A DNA stretch of 64,000 nt from Pseudomonas sp. Bc-h (GCF_002080045.1 NZ_MUIN01000011.1:1-64000); one strand, 5' to 3'; positions 26,631 through 36,155 are shown, counted from the first letter of the stretch. A program made the numbers and translations. Notes: generated by a model not told the origin, from the letters alone.

Positions 26631-27449
26631 TCAGATATCCAGAAGCCCGCGAACAAGACTTTGCAGTTTACGGGTGACAGGCCCAACCGGCCAGTTCAGT
26701 CGCTCGAAGGCGCGCACCGGCCAGATGCCATAAACACTATTGCAGACGAATACTTCGTCGGCTTTTTGCAGGTCGGTCATTTGCAGGTCCAGCGCCCGGG
26801 CAGGCATGTTGCTCTGCTCGGCGATGGCCAGCAATTGCGCGCGCATGATGCCGGCGACGCCGCATCGCGTCAGATCCGGCGTCAGCAATACGCCGCCCTT
26901 GACCACAAACAGGTTGCTATAGACCCCTTCGACGACCCGGCCCGTAGTATCGCGCATCAGGCCTTCGGCATGCTCGGCATCATTCCACTCACCACGGGCA
27001 ATGACTTGCTCCAGGCGATTAAGGTGCTTGAGACCGGCCAGCAACGGCTGCTCGGCAAGGCGGGTCTTGCAGGGAAAGAGACGAACGCCCTTTTCGGCAT
27101 TCGCCAGAGGATAAGCAGGCAGCGGACTGCCTTGCAAAACGCGCCGAGGTTTGGCATCGACGGCGGGCGCATAACCGCGCAAGCCGTCACCACGGGTGAC
27201 GATCAGTTTCATCACCCCCTCGCTCAGCTGCGCAGCGAATGCACGGCATTCGCTTTCAATCAGTTGCAGATCGAGGGCTATCGCCAGACGCCGACCACCC
27301 AGCGCGAGGCGCTGCATGTGCCGCTCGAACAGCAATGGCTGACCTGCCTTGACCAGAATGGTCTCGAACAGGCCATCGCCATAGGCCAAACCCCGATCCG
27401 CAACCGGCAGCGAGTCAGCAGGCGCACCATCGATCCAGCACAGCGTCAT
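26631..27449 (-). CDS. pabC: Aminodeoxychorismate lyase
   Basis: A fold-type IV PLP enzyme that forms 4-aminobenzoate and pyruvate from aminodeoxychorismate, for folate. It begins WIDGAPADSLPVADRGLAYGDGLFET, a hallmark of the family. The PLP lysine is in AGLKHLNRLEQV near residue 140, and the glutamate contacting the cofactor nitrogen is in EVFVCNS. 272 residues. The start overlaps the fabF stop by 4 nt (ATGA). Confidence 0.94.
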   Translation of the reverse strand: MTLCWIDGAPADSLPVADRGLAYGDGLFETILVKAGQPLLFERHMQRLALGGRRLAIALDLQLIESECRAFAAQLSEGVMKLIVTRGDGLRGYAPAVDAKPRRVLQGSPLPAYPLANAEKGVRLFPCKTRLAEQPLLAGLKHLNRLEQVIARGEWNDAEHAEGLMRDTTGRVVEGVYSNLFVVKGGVLLTPDLTRCGVAGIMRAQLLAIAEQSNMPARALDLQMTDLQKADEVFVCNSVYGIWPVRAFERLNWPVGPVTRKLQSLVRGLLDI

Positions 27450-28690
27450 TCGGCGAACCGGCGAAACACCAGCGAACCGTTGGTCCCGCCGAAACCGAAG
27501 GAGTTGGACACCACAACGTCGATCGGCATATTGCGTGGCTCGTGAGGCACGAAGTCCAGATCGCAGCCCTCGCCCGGCTCATCGAGGTTGATGGTCGGAG
27601 GCGCTACCTGGCCGTTGATTGCCAGCACACTGAAGATGGCTTCGATCGCACCTGCCGCACCCAGCAAATGGCCGGTCATGGATTTGGTAGAGCTGACCGC
27701 CAGCTTGTAGGCGTGGTCGCCGAATACCGACTTGATCGCGTTGACTTCCGCCAGATCGCCCGCCGGGGTGGAGGTGCCGTGGGCGTTGATGTACTGAACC
27801 TGGTCGGGCGTAATCTTCGCGTCGCGCAGTGCATTGGTGATGCAGCGTGCCGCGCCTGCGCCATCTTCCGGTGGCGAGGTCATGTGGAATGCATCGCCGC
27901 TCATGCCGAAACCGATCAGCTCCGCGTAGATGGTCGCACCGCGGGCCTTGGCATGTTCCAGCTCTTCGAGGACCAGTGCGCCTGCGCCATCGGACAGTAC
28001 GAAACCGTCACGGCCCTTGTCCCACGGGCGGCTGGCCCGGGTCGGTTCATCGTTGCGGGTCGACAGCGCACGGGATGCGCCGAAGCCGCCCATGCCCAGA
28101 CCGCAGGCCGCCATTTCAGCGCCACCGGCGATCATCACGTCCGCTTCGTCATAGGCAATATTGCGTGCCGCCATGCCGATGCAATGGGTACTTGTGGTAC
28201 AGGCCGTGGCGATGGCGTAGTTCGGCCCCTGTGCGCCCAGATGGATCGACAGGAAACCGGAAATCATGTTGATGATCGAACCCGGCACGAAGAACGGGGA
28301 GATCTTGCCCGGCCCCTGCTCATGCAGCAGACGGCTGGTGTTTTCGATGTTGGTCAGGCCACCGATACCCGAGCCCATGGCCACGCCGATGCGTTCACGG
28401 TTGGCGTCGGTAATTTCGATGCCAGCGTTGCGCACTGCCTGGAAGCTGGCTGCCAGACCGTACTGAATGAAGAGATCCAGACGACGCGCCTCTTTGGGCG
28501 ACAGATAGTCTTCGACCTTGAATCCTCTGACCGAACCGCCAAAGCGGGTCGTGTAAGCCGAAAGGTCCGTGTGCTCGATAAGGCCAATGCCACTCTGGCC
28601 AGCCAGAATGCCCTGCCATGTGCTGGGCACATCGTTGCCCAATGGCGTCAGCATACCCATACCGGTGACCACGACGCGTCTACGCGACAC
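27446..28690 (-). CDS. fabF: Beta-ketoacyl-ACP synthase II
   Basis: Condenses acyl-ACP with malonyl-ACP in fatty acid elongation. The catalytic cysteine is in ATACTTSTHCIG near residue 163 and the two histidines in NAHGTSTPAGD and MTGHLLGAAGA. 414 residues, starting at a GTG after an AGGAG site. An acpP terminator lies between it and acpP, so part of its transcription needs read-through or a promoter inside that gap. Confidence 0.96.
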   Translation of the reverse strand: MSRRRVVVTGMGMLTPLGNDVPSTWQGILAGQSGIGLIEHTDLSAYTTRFGGSVRGFKVEDYLSPKEARRLDLFIQYGLAASFQAVRNAGIEITDANRERIGVAMGSGIGGLTNIENTSRLLHEQGPGKISPFFVPGSIINMISGFLSIHLGAQGPNYAIATACTTSTHCIGMAARNIAYDEADVMIAGGAEMAACGLGMGGFGASRALSTRNDEPTRASRPWDKGRDGFVLSDGAGALVLEELEHAKARGATIYAELIGFGMSGDAFHMTSPPEDGAGAARCITNALRDAKITPDQVQYINAHGTSTPAGDLAEVNAIKSVFGDHAYKLAVSSTKSMTGHLLGAAGAIEAIFSVLAINGQVAPPTINLDEPGEGCDLDFVPHEPRNMPIDVVVSNSFGFGGTNGSLVFRRFAE

Positions 28691-28735
28691 AGGACTCTCC
28701 TTTTTTCTATTGACGAAACGCTGCCCTGTTTAAAG

Positions 28736-28768
28736 AAAAAACCGCACGCCTGAGGCAGTGCGGTTTTT
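28736..28768 (-). terminator. Bidirectional-looking terminator between acpP and fabF
   Basis: An A-run, an imperfect stem (CCGCAC with GTGCGG, loop about 10 nt) and a T-run on both strands. On the minus strand it follows acpP by about 30 nt. It could allow acpP to be made in excess of fabF, as the demand for carrier protein would require. Confidence 0.85.
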
Positions 28769-28797
28769 CCAGGACAGCGAGCAACGATTACAAAATC

Positions 28798-29034
28798 TTA
28801 CGCCTGGTGGGCAGTAACGTAATCGATAGCAGCTTGAACAGTGGTGATCTTCTCGGCTTCTTCGTCAGGGATTTCGGTCTCGAATTCCTCTTCCAGAGCC
28901 ATCACCAGCTCAACGGTGTCAAGGGAGTCGGCACCCAGGTCTTCAACGAAAGAAGCGGTGTTGGTGACTTCTTCTGCCTTGACGCCAAGTTGTTCGGCAA
29001 CGATTTTCTTGACGCGCTCTTCGATGGTGCTCAT
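28798..29034 (-). CDS. acpP: Acyl carrier protein
   Basis: The 78-residue acidic carrier of fatty acid synthesis. The serine that receives 4'-phosphopantetheine is in EDLGADSLDTVELVMALEE. Recognition helix II after it is strongly acidic. It has its own promoter upstream and a terminator downstream, and lies in the usual fabG-acpP-fabF order. Confidence 0.98.
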   Translation of the reverse strand: MSTIEERVKKIVAEQLGVKAEEVTNTASFVEDLGADSLDTVELVMALEEEFETEIPDEEAEKITTVQAAIDYVTAHQA

Positions 29035-29086
29035 ACCGTGTGTTAACTCCTAGTGGACAAATTCGGGCAGCTGGCCGATGGGTAAG

Positions 29087-29114
29087 TGTATAGAAGAGGT
29101 TTTGCGTATTTCAA
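29087..29114 (-). promoter_or_regulatory. Sigma-70 promoter of acpP
   Basis: On the minus strand a -35 TTGAAA (29109-29114), a 16-nt spacer and a -10 TATACA (29087-29092). This leaves a leader of about 45 nt before the acpP start. Confidence 0.7.
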
Positions 29115-29220
29115 GCTAAACGCAATCCCCGCTACGCCCATCGACCCTCAACCCCTTAATAGATTTCAGCTTTATAACGGATTTTAGACAGCCCGTATGA
29201 CATTTTTTCGGTACGGGAAG

Positions 29221-29958
29221 TCACATGTACATGCCGCCGTTCACGGGGATTGTAGCCCCGGTAACGTAGCCTGCACCTTCCGAGGCAAGAAAAGCGACCA
29301 CATGCGCAATCTCTTCAGCCTGCCCCAGTCGGCCCAGAGGAATCTGAGCCGTCAGGGAATCACGTTGTGCCTCTGGCAACTCGCGGGTCATATCGGTATC
29401 GATAAACCCTGGAGTGACCGAATTCACGGTCACTGCCCGCGAGCCGACTTCACGCGCCAGCGCGCGACTGAAACCTTCCAGACCCGCTTTCGCGGCGGCG
29501 TAGTTTACTTGACCTGCGTTGCCCATGGCACCCACCACAGAGCCGATGCTGATGATGCGGCCCCAACGGGCCTTGGTCATGCCGCGCAGAAGCCCCTTGG
29601 ACAGGCGATACAGACTGTTCAGGTTGGTGTTGATGACGTCATGCCATTCGTCATCCTTCATGCGCATCATCAGATTGTCACGGGTGATACCGGCGTTGTT
29701 GACCAGAATCAATGGCGCGCCAACGCGTTCCTGAATCTGTGCCAGCACGGCACTGACCGACTCATCGCTACCGACATCCAGCGCGATGCCGAAGCCTTCG
29801 ACGCCGTTTTCCTTGAAGTAGGCGGTGATCTTCTCGGCGCCGGATTCGGTCGTTGCAGTGCCCACCACAGTGGCGCCGTTACGACCCAATTCCAGGGCGA
29901 TCGCCCGACCAATGCCACGGCTCGCACCGGTGACCAGTGCAACTTTACCCTGACTCAT
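29221..29958 (-). CDS. fabG: 3-oxoacyl-ACP reductase
   Basis: NADPH-dependent SDR of fatty acid elongation, 245 residues. The start at 29958 has AGGAGAACC; the 43 extra residues of the open frame lie in fabD and are rejected. TGASRGIGRAIA binds the cofactor, NNAGITRDNLMMRM is the FabG-specific segment, the catalytic serine is in SIGSVVGAMGN, and YAAAK gives Tyr/Lys. The start is 14 nt after the fabD stop. Confidence 0.97.
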   Translation of the reverse strand: MSQGKVALVTGASRGIGRAIALELGRNGATVVGTATTESGAEKITAYFKENGVEGFGIALDVGSDESVSAVLAQIQERVGAPLILVNNAGITRDNLMMRMKDDEWHDVINTNLNSLYRLSKGLLRGMTKARWGRIISIGSVVGAMGNAGQVNYAAAKAGLEGFSRALAREVGSRAVTVNSVTPGFIDTDMTRELPEAQRDSLTAQIPLGRLGQAEEIAHVVAFLASEGAGYVTGATIPVNGGMYM

Positions 29959-29972
29959 GCAGGTTCTCCTTA

Positions 29973-30911
29973 TCAGGCCAGCGCCGCGAGAGTGGCGGCG
30001 AAGGCATCCGGGGTATTGAGGTTGTGGGTGTTCACGCCATCGGCGCAACGCTTGTTCAGACCCGCCAGTACTTTGCCCGGGCCACACTCGACCAGTTGCA
30101 GTGCGCCATTGGCAGCCAGCGCCTGGATCGACTCGACCCAGCGGACCGGCTTGTACAACTGTTGAAGCAAATCAGCTTTCAGCGTGCCCAGATCCGAAAC
30201 CACACTGGCGCTGACATTCTGCACCAGAGGAATTTGCGGCGCCTGCCAGTCGATGGCGGCGATAGACTCAGCGAAACGCTCGGCAGCCGGACGCATCAGC
30301 TCGCAATGCGATGGCACACTGACCGGCAGCGGCAGCGCGCGCTTGGCACCCTTCGCCTTGCAGGCCTCTATGGCGCGCTCGACGGCGGCTTTGGCACCCG
30401 CAATAACGACCTGACCTGGCGAGTTGAAATTCACAGCGCTGACGACTTCACCCTGAGCCGCTTCGGCACAGGCTGCAATGACATCGGCATCTTCCAGACC
30501 CAGAATGGCCGCCATACCGCCCTGCCCCGCAGGCACGGCTTCCTGCATCAACTGGCCACGACGCTCGACCAGCTTGACCGCATCTGCCAGCGACAGGCTG
30601 TCAGCCGCGACCAACGCACTGTATTCACCCAGGCTGTGACCGGCGACGAAAGCCGGACGCACGCCACCTTCCGCCAGCCACAGACGCCACAAGGCGATCG
30701 AGGCGGTCAGAATGGCCGGCTGGGTTTTGTCGGTCTGGTTGAGGTTTTCTTCCGGACCTTGCTGGATCAATGCCCAGAGGTCATAGCCCAAAGCGTCGGA
30801 GGCTTCTTTGAACGTGTCCAGGATCATTGGGTATTGCGCGCCCAACTCGGCGAGCATGCCGAGGGACTGCGAGCCCTGACCCGGAAAGACGAATGCGACG
30901 GAAGCAGACAT
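29973..30911 (-). CDS. fabD: Malonyl-CoA:ACP transacylase
   Basis: Loads malonyl groups onto ACP. The nucleophilic serine is in AGHSLGEYSALVAA near residue 92, preceded by FPGQGSQSLGM at the start, with the catalytic histidine in VSVPSHCELM. 312 residues from the ATG at 30911, which has an AGGGG site; an ATG two codons upstream is possible. plsX ends 129 nt upstream. Confidence 0.96.
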   Translation of the reverse strand: MSASVAFVFPGQGSQSLGMLAELGAQYPMILDTFKEASDALGYDLWALIQQGPEENLNQTDKTQPAILTASIALWRLWLAEGGVRPAFVAGHSLGEYSALVAADSLSLADAVKLVERRGQLMQEAVPAGQGGMAAILGLEDADVIAACAEAAQGEVVSAVNFNSPGQVVIAGAKAAVERAIEACKAKGAKRALPLPVSVPSHCELMRPAAERFAESIAAIDWQAPQIPLVQNVSASVVSDLGTLKADLLQQLYKPVRWVESIQALAANGALQLVECGPGKVLAGLNKRCADGVNTHNLNTPDAFAATLAALA

Positions 30912-31040
30912 TAACAAGCCCCTGATTATTGTCGTCGAAAGAACGTCCGGCCAGGCCGAACGCGAGGTAATTCAAAGTGTTGCGACTGGTCAGTTGGATG
31001 ACCGAGCAGTCACAAGGGTCACATTCTAGCTCAAGACACC

Positions 31041-32048
31041 CTACAGGAGCTCTTCCAGACGGCCGTGCAAGCGCTCTGGCAGATTCTCCTGTATTTCGAT
31101 CAGCGCACGCTGGATCGCGCTTTGAAAGCCTTGCACGCCCGCCGAACCATGACTTTTGACCACGATGCCCTGCAAACCCAGAAAGCTTGCGCCATTGTGG
31201 CGGGCAGGCGCCAGATCAGCCTTGAGCCGCTTGAGCAATGGCATCGCCAACGTACCGATAGCGCGGGAAAGTACATTCTGGCGAAACAAGGTTTCGATTC
31301 GTTCGCCGATCATCGTCGCCAGCCCTTCGCTGGACTTGAGCAGGATATTCCCGACAAACCCATCGCAGACCACCACATCTGCCTCGCCGCGATACAGGCC
31401 ATCGCCCTCGACGAACCCGATGTAGTTAAGCCCGGGCGCGGCTTGCAGCAGGCTGGAGGCAAGCTTGACCTGCTGGTTGCCCTTGATGTCTTCGGTGCCG
31501 ACATTGAGCAGTGCGACCTTTGGCCGCGCCACACCCAACGCTTCAGCGGCAACCGACCCCATCACGGCAAACTGGTAGAGGTTTTCCGCACTGCAATCGA
31601 CGTTCGCCCCCAGGTCCAGCAACTGACAGTAGCCGCGCTGGGTGGGAATTGCCGCCACCATCGCCGGGCGATCGATGCCCGGCAAGGTCTTGAGCACGAA
31701 TCGCGACAGCGCCATCAACGCACCGGTATTGCCAGCGCTGACACAGGCTTGCGCCGAGCCGTCGGCCACGAGGCGCAATGCCACGCGCATCGACGAGTCC
31801 GGCTTGCCCCGCAGAGTGAGGGACGGCCGATCATCCATGGTGATGACTTCACTGGCGTTGACGACAAGCAGGCGCGAGCGATCGACACCGGAGTGGCGTG
31901 CGATGAGTTCTTCAAGAAGGGAGGCTTGACCGACGAGGGTCAGATGGAGCGAGGGTGTAGCGAGCAGGCAGGCAATGCTGGCCTGAACAATGCTGCGGGG
32001 ACCGAAGTCCCCGCCCATTGCGTCGATCGCGATGACCGGAGCAGACAA
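31041..32048 (-). CDS. plsX: Phosphate acyltransferase PlsX
   Basis: Makes acyl-phosphate from acyl-ACP, the donor for PlsY in phospholipid synthesis. It begins VIAIDAMGGDFGPRSI and has the family blocks SAGNTGALMALSRFVL and LDLGANVDCSAENLYQFA. The start codon appears to be TTG at 32048, 4 nt after the rpmF stop; the nearest in-frame ATG lies inside the conserved first strand, so TTG is preferred. A rare start may keep PlsX levels low relative to L32. Confidence 0.95.
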   Translation of the reverse strand: MSAPVIAIDAMGGDFGPRSIVQASIACLLATPSLHLTLVGQASLLEELIARHSGVDRSRLLVVNASEVITMDDRPSLTLRGKPDSSMRVALRLVADGSAQACVSAGNTGALMALSRFVLKTLPGIDRPAMVAAIPTQRGYCQLLDLGANVDCSAENLYQFAVMGSVAAEALGVARPKVALLNVGTEDIKGNQQVKLASSLLQAAPGLNYIGFVEGDGLYRGEADVVVCDGFVGNILLKSSEGLATMIGERIETLFRQNVLSRAIGTLAMPLLKRLKADLAPARHNGASFLGLQGIVVKSHGSAGVQGFQSAIQRALIEIQENLPERLHGRLEELL

Positions 32049-32052
32049 GAAA

Positions 32053-32235
32053 TTACTCGTCAGCGCCCTTGTCGATCACTTTACGGCCACGGTATACGCC
32101 TTCTGGCGATACGTGGTGACGCAGGTGAACTTCACCGGTGGTTTTTTCTACAGACAGAGTGCTAGCCTCGAGAGCGTCGTGCGAACGGCGCATGTCACGG
32201 GCAGAGCGGGATTTTTTGTTCTGCTGAACAGCCAT
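32053..32235 (-). CDS. rpmF: 50S ribosomal protein L32
   Basis: A 60-residue basic ribosomal protein. It begins [22 protein letters not shown], the family pattern. The CxxC zinc pair found in some L32 proteins is absent, so this is the cysteine-free form. It lies 13 nt after yceD and 4 nt before plsX. Confidence 0.97.
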
Positions 32236-32248
32236 AATTGATTAACTC

Positions 32249-32776
32249 CTAAACGTTTGGGTCACGCTTTAACTGCGCCAATACACTGAACGGGTTGGAC
32301 CGCGTTACCTCGTCCACGCTCGGCTCGGGCTCATCGAGGCCCGCCGGCTGCTGGCATTCTTTCGGATCATGAGTTGGCACAATGGGCAAGGCGAGCAGAA
32401 GCTCATCCTCGACCAACGCCAGCAGATCCAATGGATCTTCGCCGAGTTCCAGCACGTCATAGCCTTTCGGCAACGACTGGGTATTTGCACCCTCCTTCAC
32501 CACGGCGTAACTGCATTCGCTGTGGATCGGCAGGGTGACCAGCTCAAGACAACGCTGGCAAACCATTTTGACTTCGACGTCGATTTCGCTGTGGATAACC
32601 ACGGCGCGTTGCTCGTCTCGTTCAAAAACGAATTTCGCCTGCACTGTACCGAGATTGTCAGCAAGCGGGTCGCAGAGTCTCTCCAAATCAGCCAGCAGCA
32701 TCTCTCCCTGAAGAGTAGTGCCACGATCAGCTAATTTGCGCGGGTCAACGTGAGGTGGAATCGGGTCATTCAACAT
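32249..32776 (-). CDS. yceD: YceD / DUF177 family protein
   Basis: A 175-residue protein of the YceD (DUF177) family that always accompanies rpmF and is linked to 23S rRNA maturation or L32 expression. A CxxC pair is visible in MVCQRCLELV near residue 75. The C-terminal part has the typical ELGEDPLDLLALVEDELLLALP with the later HDPKEC. It is the first gene of the yceD-rpmF-plsX-fab run; its promoter must lie in the 106 nt shared with the divergent maf-like gene. Confidence 0.93.
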   Translation of the reverse strand: MLNDPIPPHVDPRKLADRGTTLQGEMLLADLERLCDPLADNLGTVQAKFVFERDEQRAVVIHSEIDVEVKMVCQRCLELVTLPIHSECSYAVVKEGANTQSLPKGYDVLELGEDPLDLLALVEDELLLALPIVPTHDPKECQQPAGLDEPEPSVDEVTRSNPFSVLAQLKRDPNV

Positions 32777-32882
32777 AGGCGCAGCATTCTAGGGACGAGC
32801 CCCCCGACTGTCAAAGGAAATTCAGGGCTGTTCGCAACCTGACCCTCTGATTACACTCGACTTTCATGTTTTGGAGAACCCC

Positions 32883-33461
32883 ATGCTGCCTTTGCTCCTC
32901 GCTTCCAGCTCGCCTTATCGCCGCGAACTGCTTGAACGCCTGCGTTTACCGTTCGTCTGCGCGTCACCGGATATCGACGAAAGCCACCGCCCGCAGGAGT
33001 CCGCTACAGAGCTGGTGAAGCGCCTGGCGCAAGAAAAAGCCAAGGCCCTGGCAACGCGCTTTCCCGACCATCTGATCATCGGCTCGGACCAGGTCGCCTT
33101 GCTGGGCGAGCAGATTATCGGCAAACCCCACACTTTCGAGCGAGCACTGGAACAACTGAAAGCCAGCAGCGGCAAGAGCGTGAGCTTTCTGACCGGCCTG
33201 GCGCTCTATAACAGCCGTACGGGGCAGTGCCAGATCGATTGCGTGCCGTTCACCGTGCATATGCGCGAACTGGACGAGGAACGTATCAGCCGCTACCTGC
33301 GCGCCGAACAGCCTTACGACTGCGCTGGCAGTTTCAAGGCCGAGGGCCTGGGGGTGAGGTTGTTTCAGTCGACCGAAGGCCCTGACGCCACAAGCCTCAT
33401 CGGCCTGCCTTTAATAAGGCTGGTGGACATGCTGACCGCAGAAGGCGTGGAAATCCCCTGA
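32883..33461 (+). CDS. Maf-like nucleotide pyrophosphatase (YceF type)
   Basis: A 192-residue Maf-superfamily protein; the YceF subgroup hydrolyses 7-methyl-GTP. The start at 32883 follows GGAG by 8 nt. It begins LLLASSSPYRRELLERL, has the IGSDQVALL motif with the active-site aspartate near residue 69, and FKAEGLGVRLF toward the end. YceF is usually adjacent to yceD/rpmF, as here, which supports the subgroup call over housekeeping Maf. Confidence 0.92.
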   Translation: MLPLLLASSSPYRRELLERLRLPFVCASPDIDESHRPQESATELVKRLAQEKAKALATRFPDHLIIGSDQVALLGEQIIGKPHTFERALEQLKASSGKSVSFLTGLALYNSRTGQCQIDCVPFTVHMRELDEERISRYLRAEQPYDCAGSFKAEGLGVRLFQSTEGPDATSLIGLPLIRLVDMLTAEGVEIP

Positions 33462-33472
33462 AGCGTCCCCCC

Positions 33473-33506
33473 AAAGAAAACCCGACCAATGGCCGGGTTT
33501 CTTTTG
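33473..33506. terminator. Shared terminator between maf-like gene and sppA
   Basis: AAAGAAAACCCG and CGGGTTTCTTTT pair around a short loop. A-runs and T-runs on both sides let it serve both convergent transcripts. Confidence 0.85.
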
Positions 33507-33519
33507 CCTGAAAAAACAG

Positions 33520-34518
33520 TCAGCGCAGCGAAGGCCCTTTGAAACCTGCCCACATGGCGATCTGCTCGGCGACGCTGGAGCCCAGCTTCTTGGAGAAACG
33601 ATCGAACGGCGATTCCTGCACCGTGTAATCGACCATTTCCTTCTCGCCGATCACGTCACGCGCGACATAGCTGGCACTGCCCAGGCCATCCACCAAGCCC
33701 AGTGCAACAGCCTGCTCACCGGTCCATACCAGCCCTGAGAACAGTTCAGGATGATCCTTGTCCTTCAAGCGATCTCCGCGACCGGCCTTGACGCTGGCAA
33801 TGAACTGCTTGTGCGTGGTATCCAGCACACCCTGCCAGAACGCGGTTTCGTCGGGCTTAGGCGGCTGGAACGGATCGAGGAACGCCTTGTGCTCGCCCGA
33901 GGTATAGGTGCGCCGATCCACGCCGAGCTTCTCCATGGTGCCCACGAAACCGAAACCGGCTGCGGTTACCCCGATGGAGCCCACCAGACTCGCCTTGTCG
34001 GCGTAGATCTGGTCGGCGGCGCTGGCGATGTAATACGCCCCCGACGCACCGAGATCGGTAATCACCGCATACACCTTGATGTCCGGCTTCTGAGCGCGCA
34101 GACGACGGATTTCGTCATAGATATAACCCGACTGCACCGGACTGCCGCCCGGGCTATTGATGCGCAGGATCACACCCTTGGTCTTCTCGTCCTCGAACGC
34201 TGCGCGCAGGCTGCCCACGATATTGTCAGCGCTCGCGGCCTCAGTGTCGGCGATCATGCCTTTGACTTCGATCAACGCGGTATGGCTGGACTTGCGCGAC
34301 CCACCTTTTCCAAGATCCATCAACGGCGAGAACATCGCCAGCGCGACGAACAGGTAGATGAAGGTCAGTGATTTGAAGAAGATCCCCCAGCGACGGGAGC
34401 GACGCTGTTCCTGAACGCCCGCCAGCAGGGTTTTTTCCAGCAGCTTCCAGCTCTTGGCGTCAGCCTTGCTCTCGCCGCTTTCATCCTGCGAAGACGGTGC
34501 TTTCCATTCATCCGACAT
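33520..34518 (-). CDS. sppA: Signal peptide peptidase SppA (S49 serine protease)
   Basis: An inner-membrane protease of the short, single-domain SppA type (332 residues). The TM helix is at about 47-65 (FFKSLTFIYLFVALAMFSPL) after a charged N-terminal tail. The catalytic serine is in DLGASGAYYIASAA and the general-base lysine in YADKASLVGSIGV. RINSPGGSPVQSGYI is a further S49 mark. It degrades signal peptides and membrane fragments from the periplasmic side. The HAD gene ends 7 nt upstream. Confidence 0.94.
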   Translation of the reverse strand: MSDEWKAPSSQDESGESKADAKSWKLLEKTLLAGVQEQRRSRRWGIFFKSLTFIYLFVALAMFSPLMDLGKGGSRKSSHTALIEVKGMIADTEAASADNIVGSLRAAFEDEKTKGVILRINSPGGSPVQSGYIYDEIRRLRAQKPDIKVYAVITDLGASGAYYIASAADQIYADKASLVGSIGVTAAGFGFVGTMEKLGVDRRTYTSGEHKAFLDPFQPPKPDETAFWQGVLDTTHKQFIASVKAGRGDRLKDKDHPELFSGLVWTGEQAVALGLVDGLGSASYVARDVIGEKEMVDYTVQESPFDRFSKKLGSSVAEQIAMWAGFKGPSLR

Positions 34519-34525
34519 AGATCAA

Positions 34526-35206
34526 TTACCCCAACAACGAAGATTCGGCAGTCTGCGTACCCAACCAGGCACGCAACTCGGAAAAATGATTGATCGCCAG
34601 TGCCGGTTCGAACTGAAGCAGGGAATCCAGCGCCTGCGCGCCATAGCCTACTGCCACGGAGTCCATTCCCGCGTTGCGCGCCATCAGCAGATCGAACGAA
34701 GCGTCACCGACCATCAGCGCCTTTTCCGGCGCTACACCACAATGCTGAAGGATCTCGTTGAGCATCAGAGGGTCGGGCTTGCTGGCCGTCTCGTCAGCGG
34801 CACGGGTGGCATCGAAATATTCCATCCAGCCATGGGCCTTGAGCACGCGATCCAGCCCGCGGCGTGCCTTGCCGGTCGCAACCGCCATCCGATAACCCTC
34901 GGCACGGAACGCCTCCAGCGACTCACGCACGCCGTCGAACAGCCTGGATGGCTCGACATCCATCGCCATGTAACTGTCGGCGTAATGCTGACGGAAATCG
35001 ATCAGGTCGTTGGCGGTGATGTCGGGGTACAGCGTGCGAATGGCTTCTGGCAAACCCAGTCCGATGATGCCCTTGATCGCCAGCTCATCACGCACGGGAC
35101 GCCCGGCGAGGTCAGCGGCAGTGCGCATCGCCTCGACGATACGACCAATGGAGTCGGACAGCGTGCCGTCCCAGTCAAAAATCAGCAGCTCGTAATCACG
35201 GCGCAC
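34526..35206 (-). CDS. HAD-superfamily phosphatase (Gph-like)
   Basis: A 226-residue HAD hydrolase. Motif I is FDWDGTLSDS with both aspartates, motif II the threonine of VATGKARRGL, motif III the lysine of ASKPDPLML, and motif IV VGDASFDLLMA. A helical cap follows motif I, as in phosphoglycolate phosphatases. The substrate is not evident. It starts at GTG and overlaps the end of rluC by 11 nt; rluC-HAD-sppA is a common Pseudomonas order. Confidence 0.92.
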   Translation of the reverse strand: MRRDYELLIFDWDGTLSDSIGRIVEAMRTAADLAGRPVRDELAIKGIIGLGLPEAIRTLYPDITANDLIDFRQHYADSYMAMDVEPSRLFDGVRESLEAFRAEGYRMAVATGKARRGLDRVLKAHGWMEYFDATRAADETASKPDPLMLNEILQHCGVAPEKALMVGDASFDLLMARNAGMDSVAVGYGAQALDSLLQFEPALAINHFSELRAWLGTQTAESSLLG

Positions 35207-36155
35207 TCAGCAGTCGCTCCACGGTCTTGGCCCACATGTCATCGACAGGCGCTTCCACTTTCAGCTCGCCGCCATCGGGCAGCGGCACGGTCAGGGCATA
35301 AGCATGCAGGAACAGGCGCTTGCCGCCCAGATCACGAATCTCGCGGGTGAAGTCTTCGTCACCGTACTTGCTGTCACCAGCGATGCAATGCCCGGCATGC
35401 AGAGCGTGCACGCGGATCTGGTGAGTACGACCGGTGATCGGCCGCGCTTCAACCATTGTCGCGAAGTCGCCGAAACGGCGCAGCACCTTGAACAGGGTCA
35501 GCGCCTCCTTGCCTTCGTCGTTGACCTCGACCATGCGCTCGCCGGAGCGCAGGTTGCTCTTGAGCAACGGCGCACGGACCTGCTTCTGCGACGTCGGCCA
35601 GTTACCGCGCACCAGTGCCATGTAACGCTTGTCGACGCCATCGCCGCGCAACTGCTCGTGCAGATGACGCAGCATGCTGCGTTTCTTGGCGATCATCAGC
35701 AGACCGGAAGTGTCCCGATCCAGACGATGGACCAGCTCCAGCTCCTTGGCGTCGGGACGCAACTGACGAAAGGCTTCGATGACACCGAAACTCAAGCCGC
35801 TTCCGCCGTGAACCGCGATGCCAGCGGGCTTGTTGAGGATGATCAGGCCTTTGTCCTCGTGGACGATGGCCGCTTCCAGGCGCTGCAGCAAACCTTGCGC
35901 AACCGGCACAGGCTCGTCGCGCTCAGGCACCCGAACGGGTGGAACGCGCACGATGTCGCCCGCCTGAAGCTTGTACTCGGGCTTGATCCGCCCCTTGTTC
36001 ACTCGCACTTCGCCTTTGCGCAATATGCGGTAAATCAAGGTCTTGGGAACGCCCTTGAGGTACGTGATCAGAAAATTATCGATGCGTTGACCGGCAAGTT
36101 CCGGCGCAACCTCTACCAGCTGAACGCCGGGGGTTGGGGGGGTGATATTCGTCAT
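35196..36155 (-). CDS. rluC: 23S rRNA pseudouridine synthase RluC
   Basis: Converts U955, U2504 and U2580 (E. coli numbering) of 23S rRNA to pseudouridine. An S4-like RNA-binding domain (about 15-75; RIDNFLITYLKGVPKTLIYR) precedes the catalytic domain with the aspartate in VHRLDRDTSGLLMIAKK near residue 143. 319 residues. It is divergent from rne, the same arrangement as in E. coli. A TATGAT hexamer at 36163-36168 would place transcription at the start codon itself, so the mRNA may have almost no leader. Confidence 0.95.
   Translation of the reverse strand: MTNITPPTPGVQLVEVAPELAGQRIDNFLITYLKGVPKTLIYRILRKGEVRVNKGRIKPEYKLQAGDIVRVPPVRVPERDEPVPVAQGLLQRLEAAIVHEDKGLIILNKPAGIAVHGGSGLSFGVIEAFRQLRPDAKELELVHRLDRDTSGLLMIAKKRSMLRHLHEQLRGDGVDKRYMALVRGNWPTSQKQVRAPLLKSNLRSGERMVEVNDEGKEALTLFKVLRRFGDFATMVEARPITGRTHQIRVHALHAGHCIAGDSKYGDEDFTREIRDLGGKRLFLHAYALTVPLPDGGELKVEAPVDDMWAKTVERLLSAP

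Noticed and set aside
29959..30087. N-terminal extension of FabG by 43 residues
   Set aside because: It lies within fabD, and a proper AGGAGAACC site precedes the ATG at 29958.
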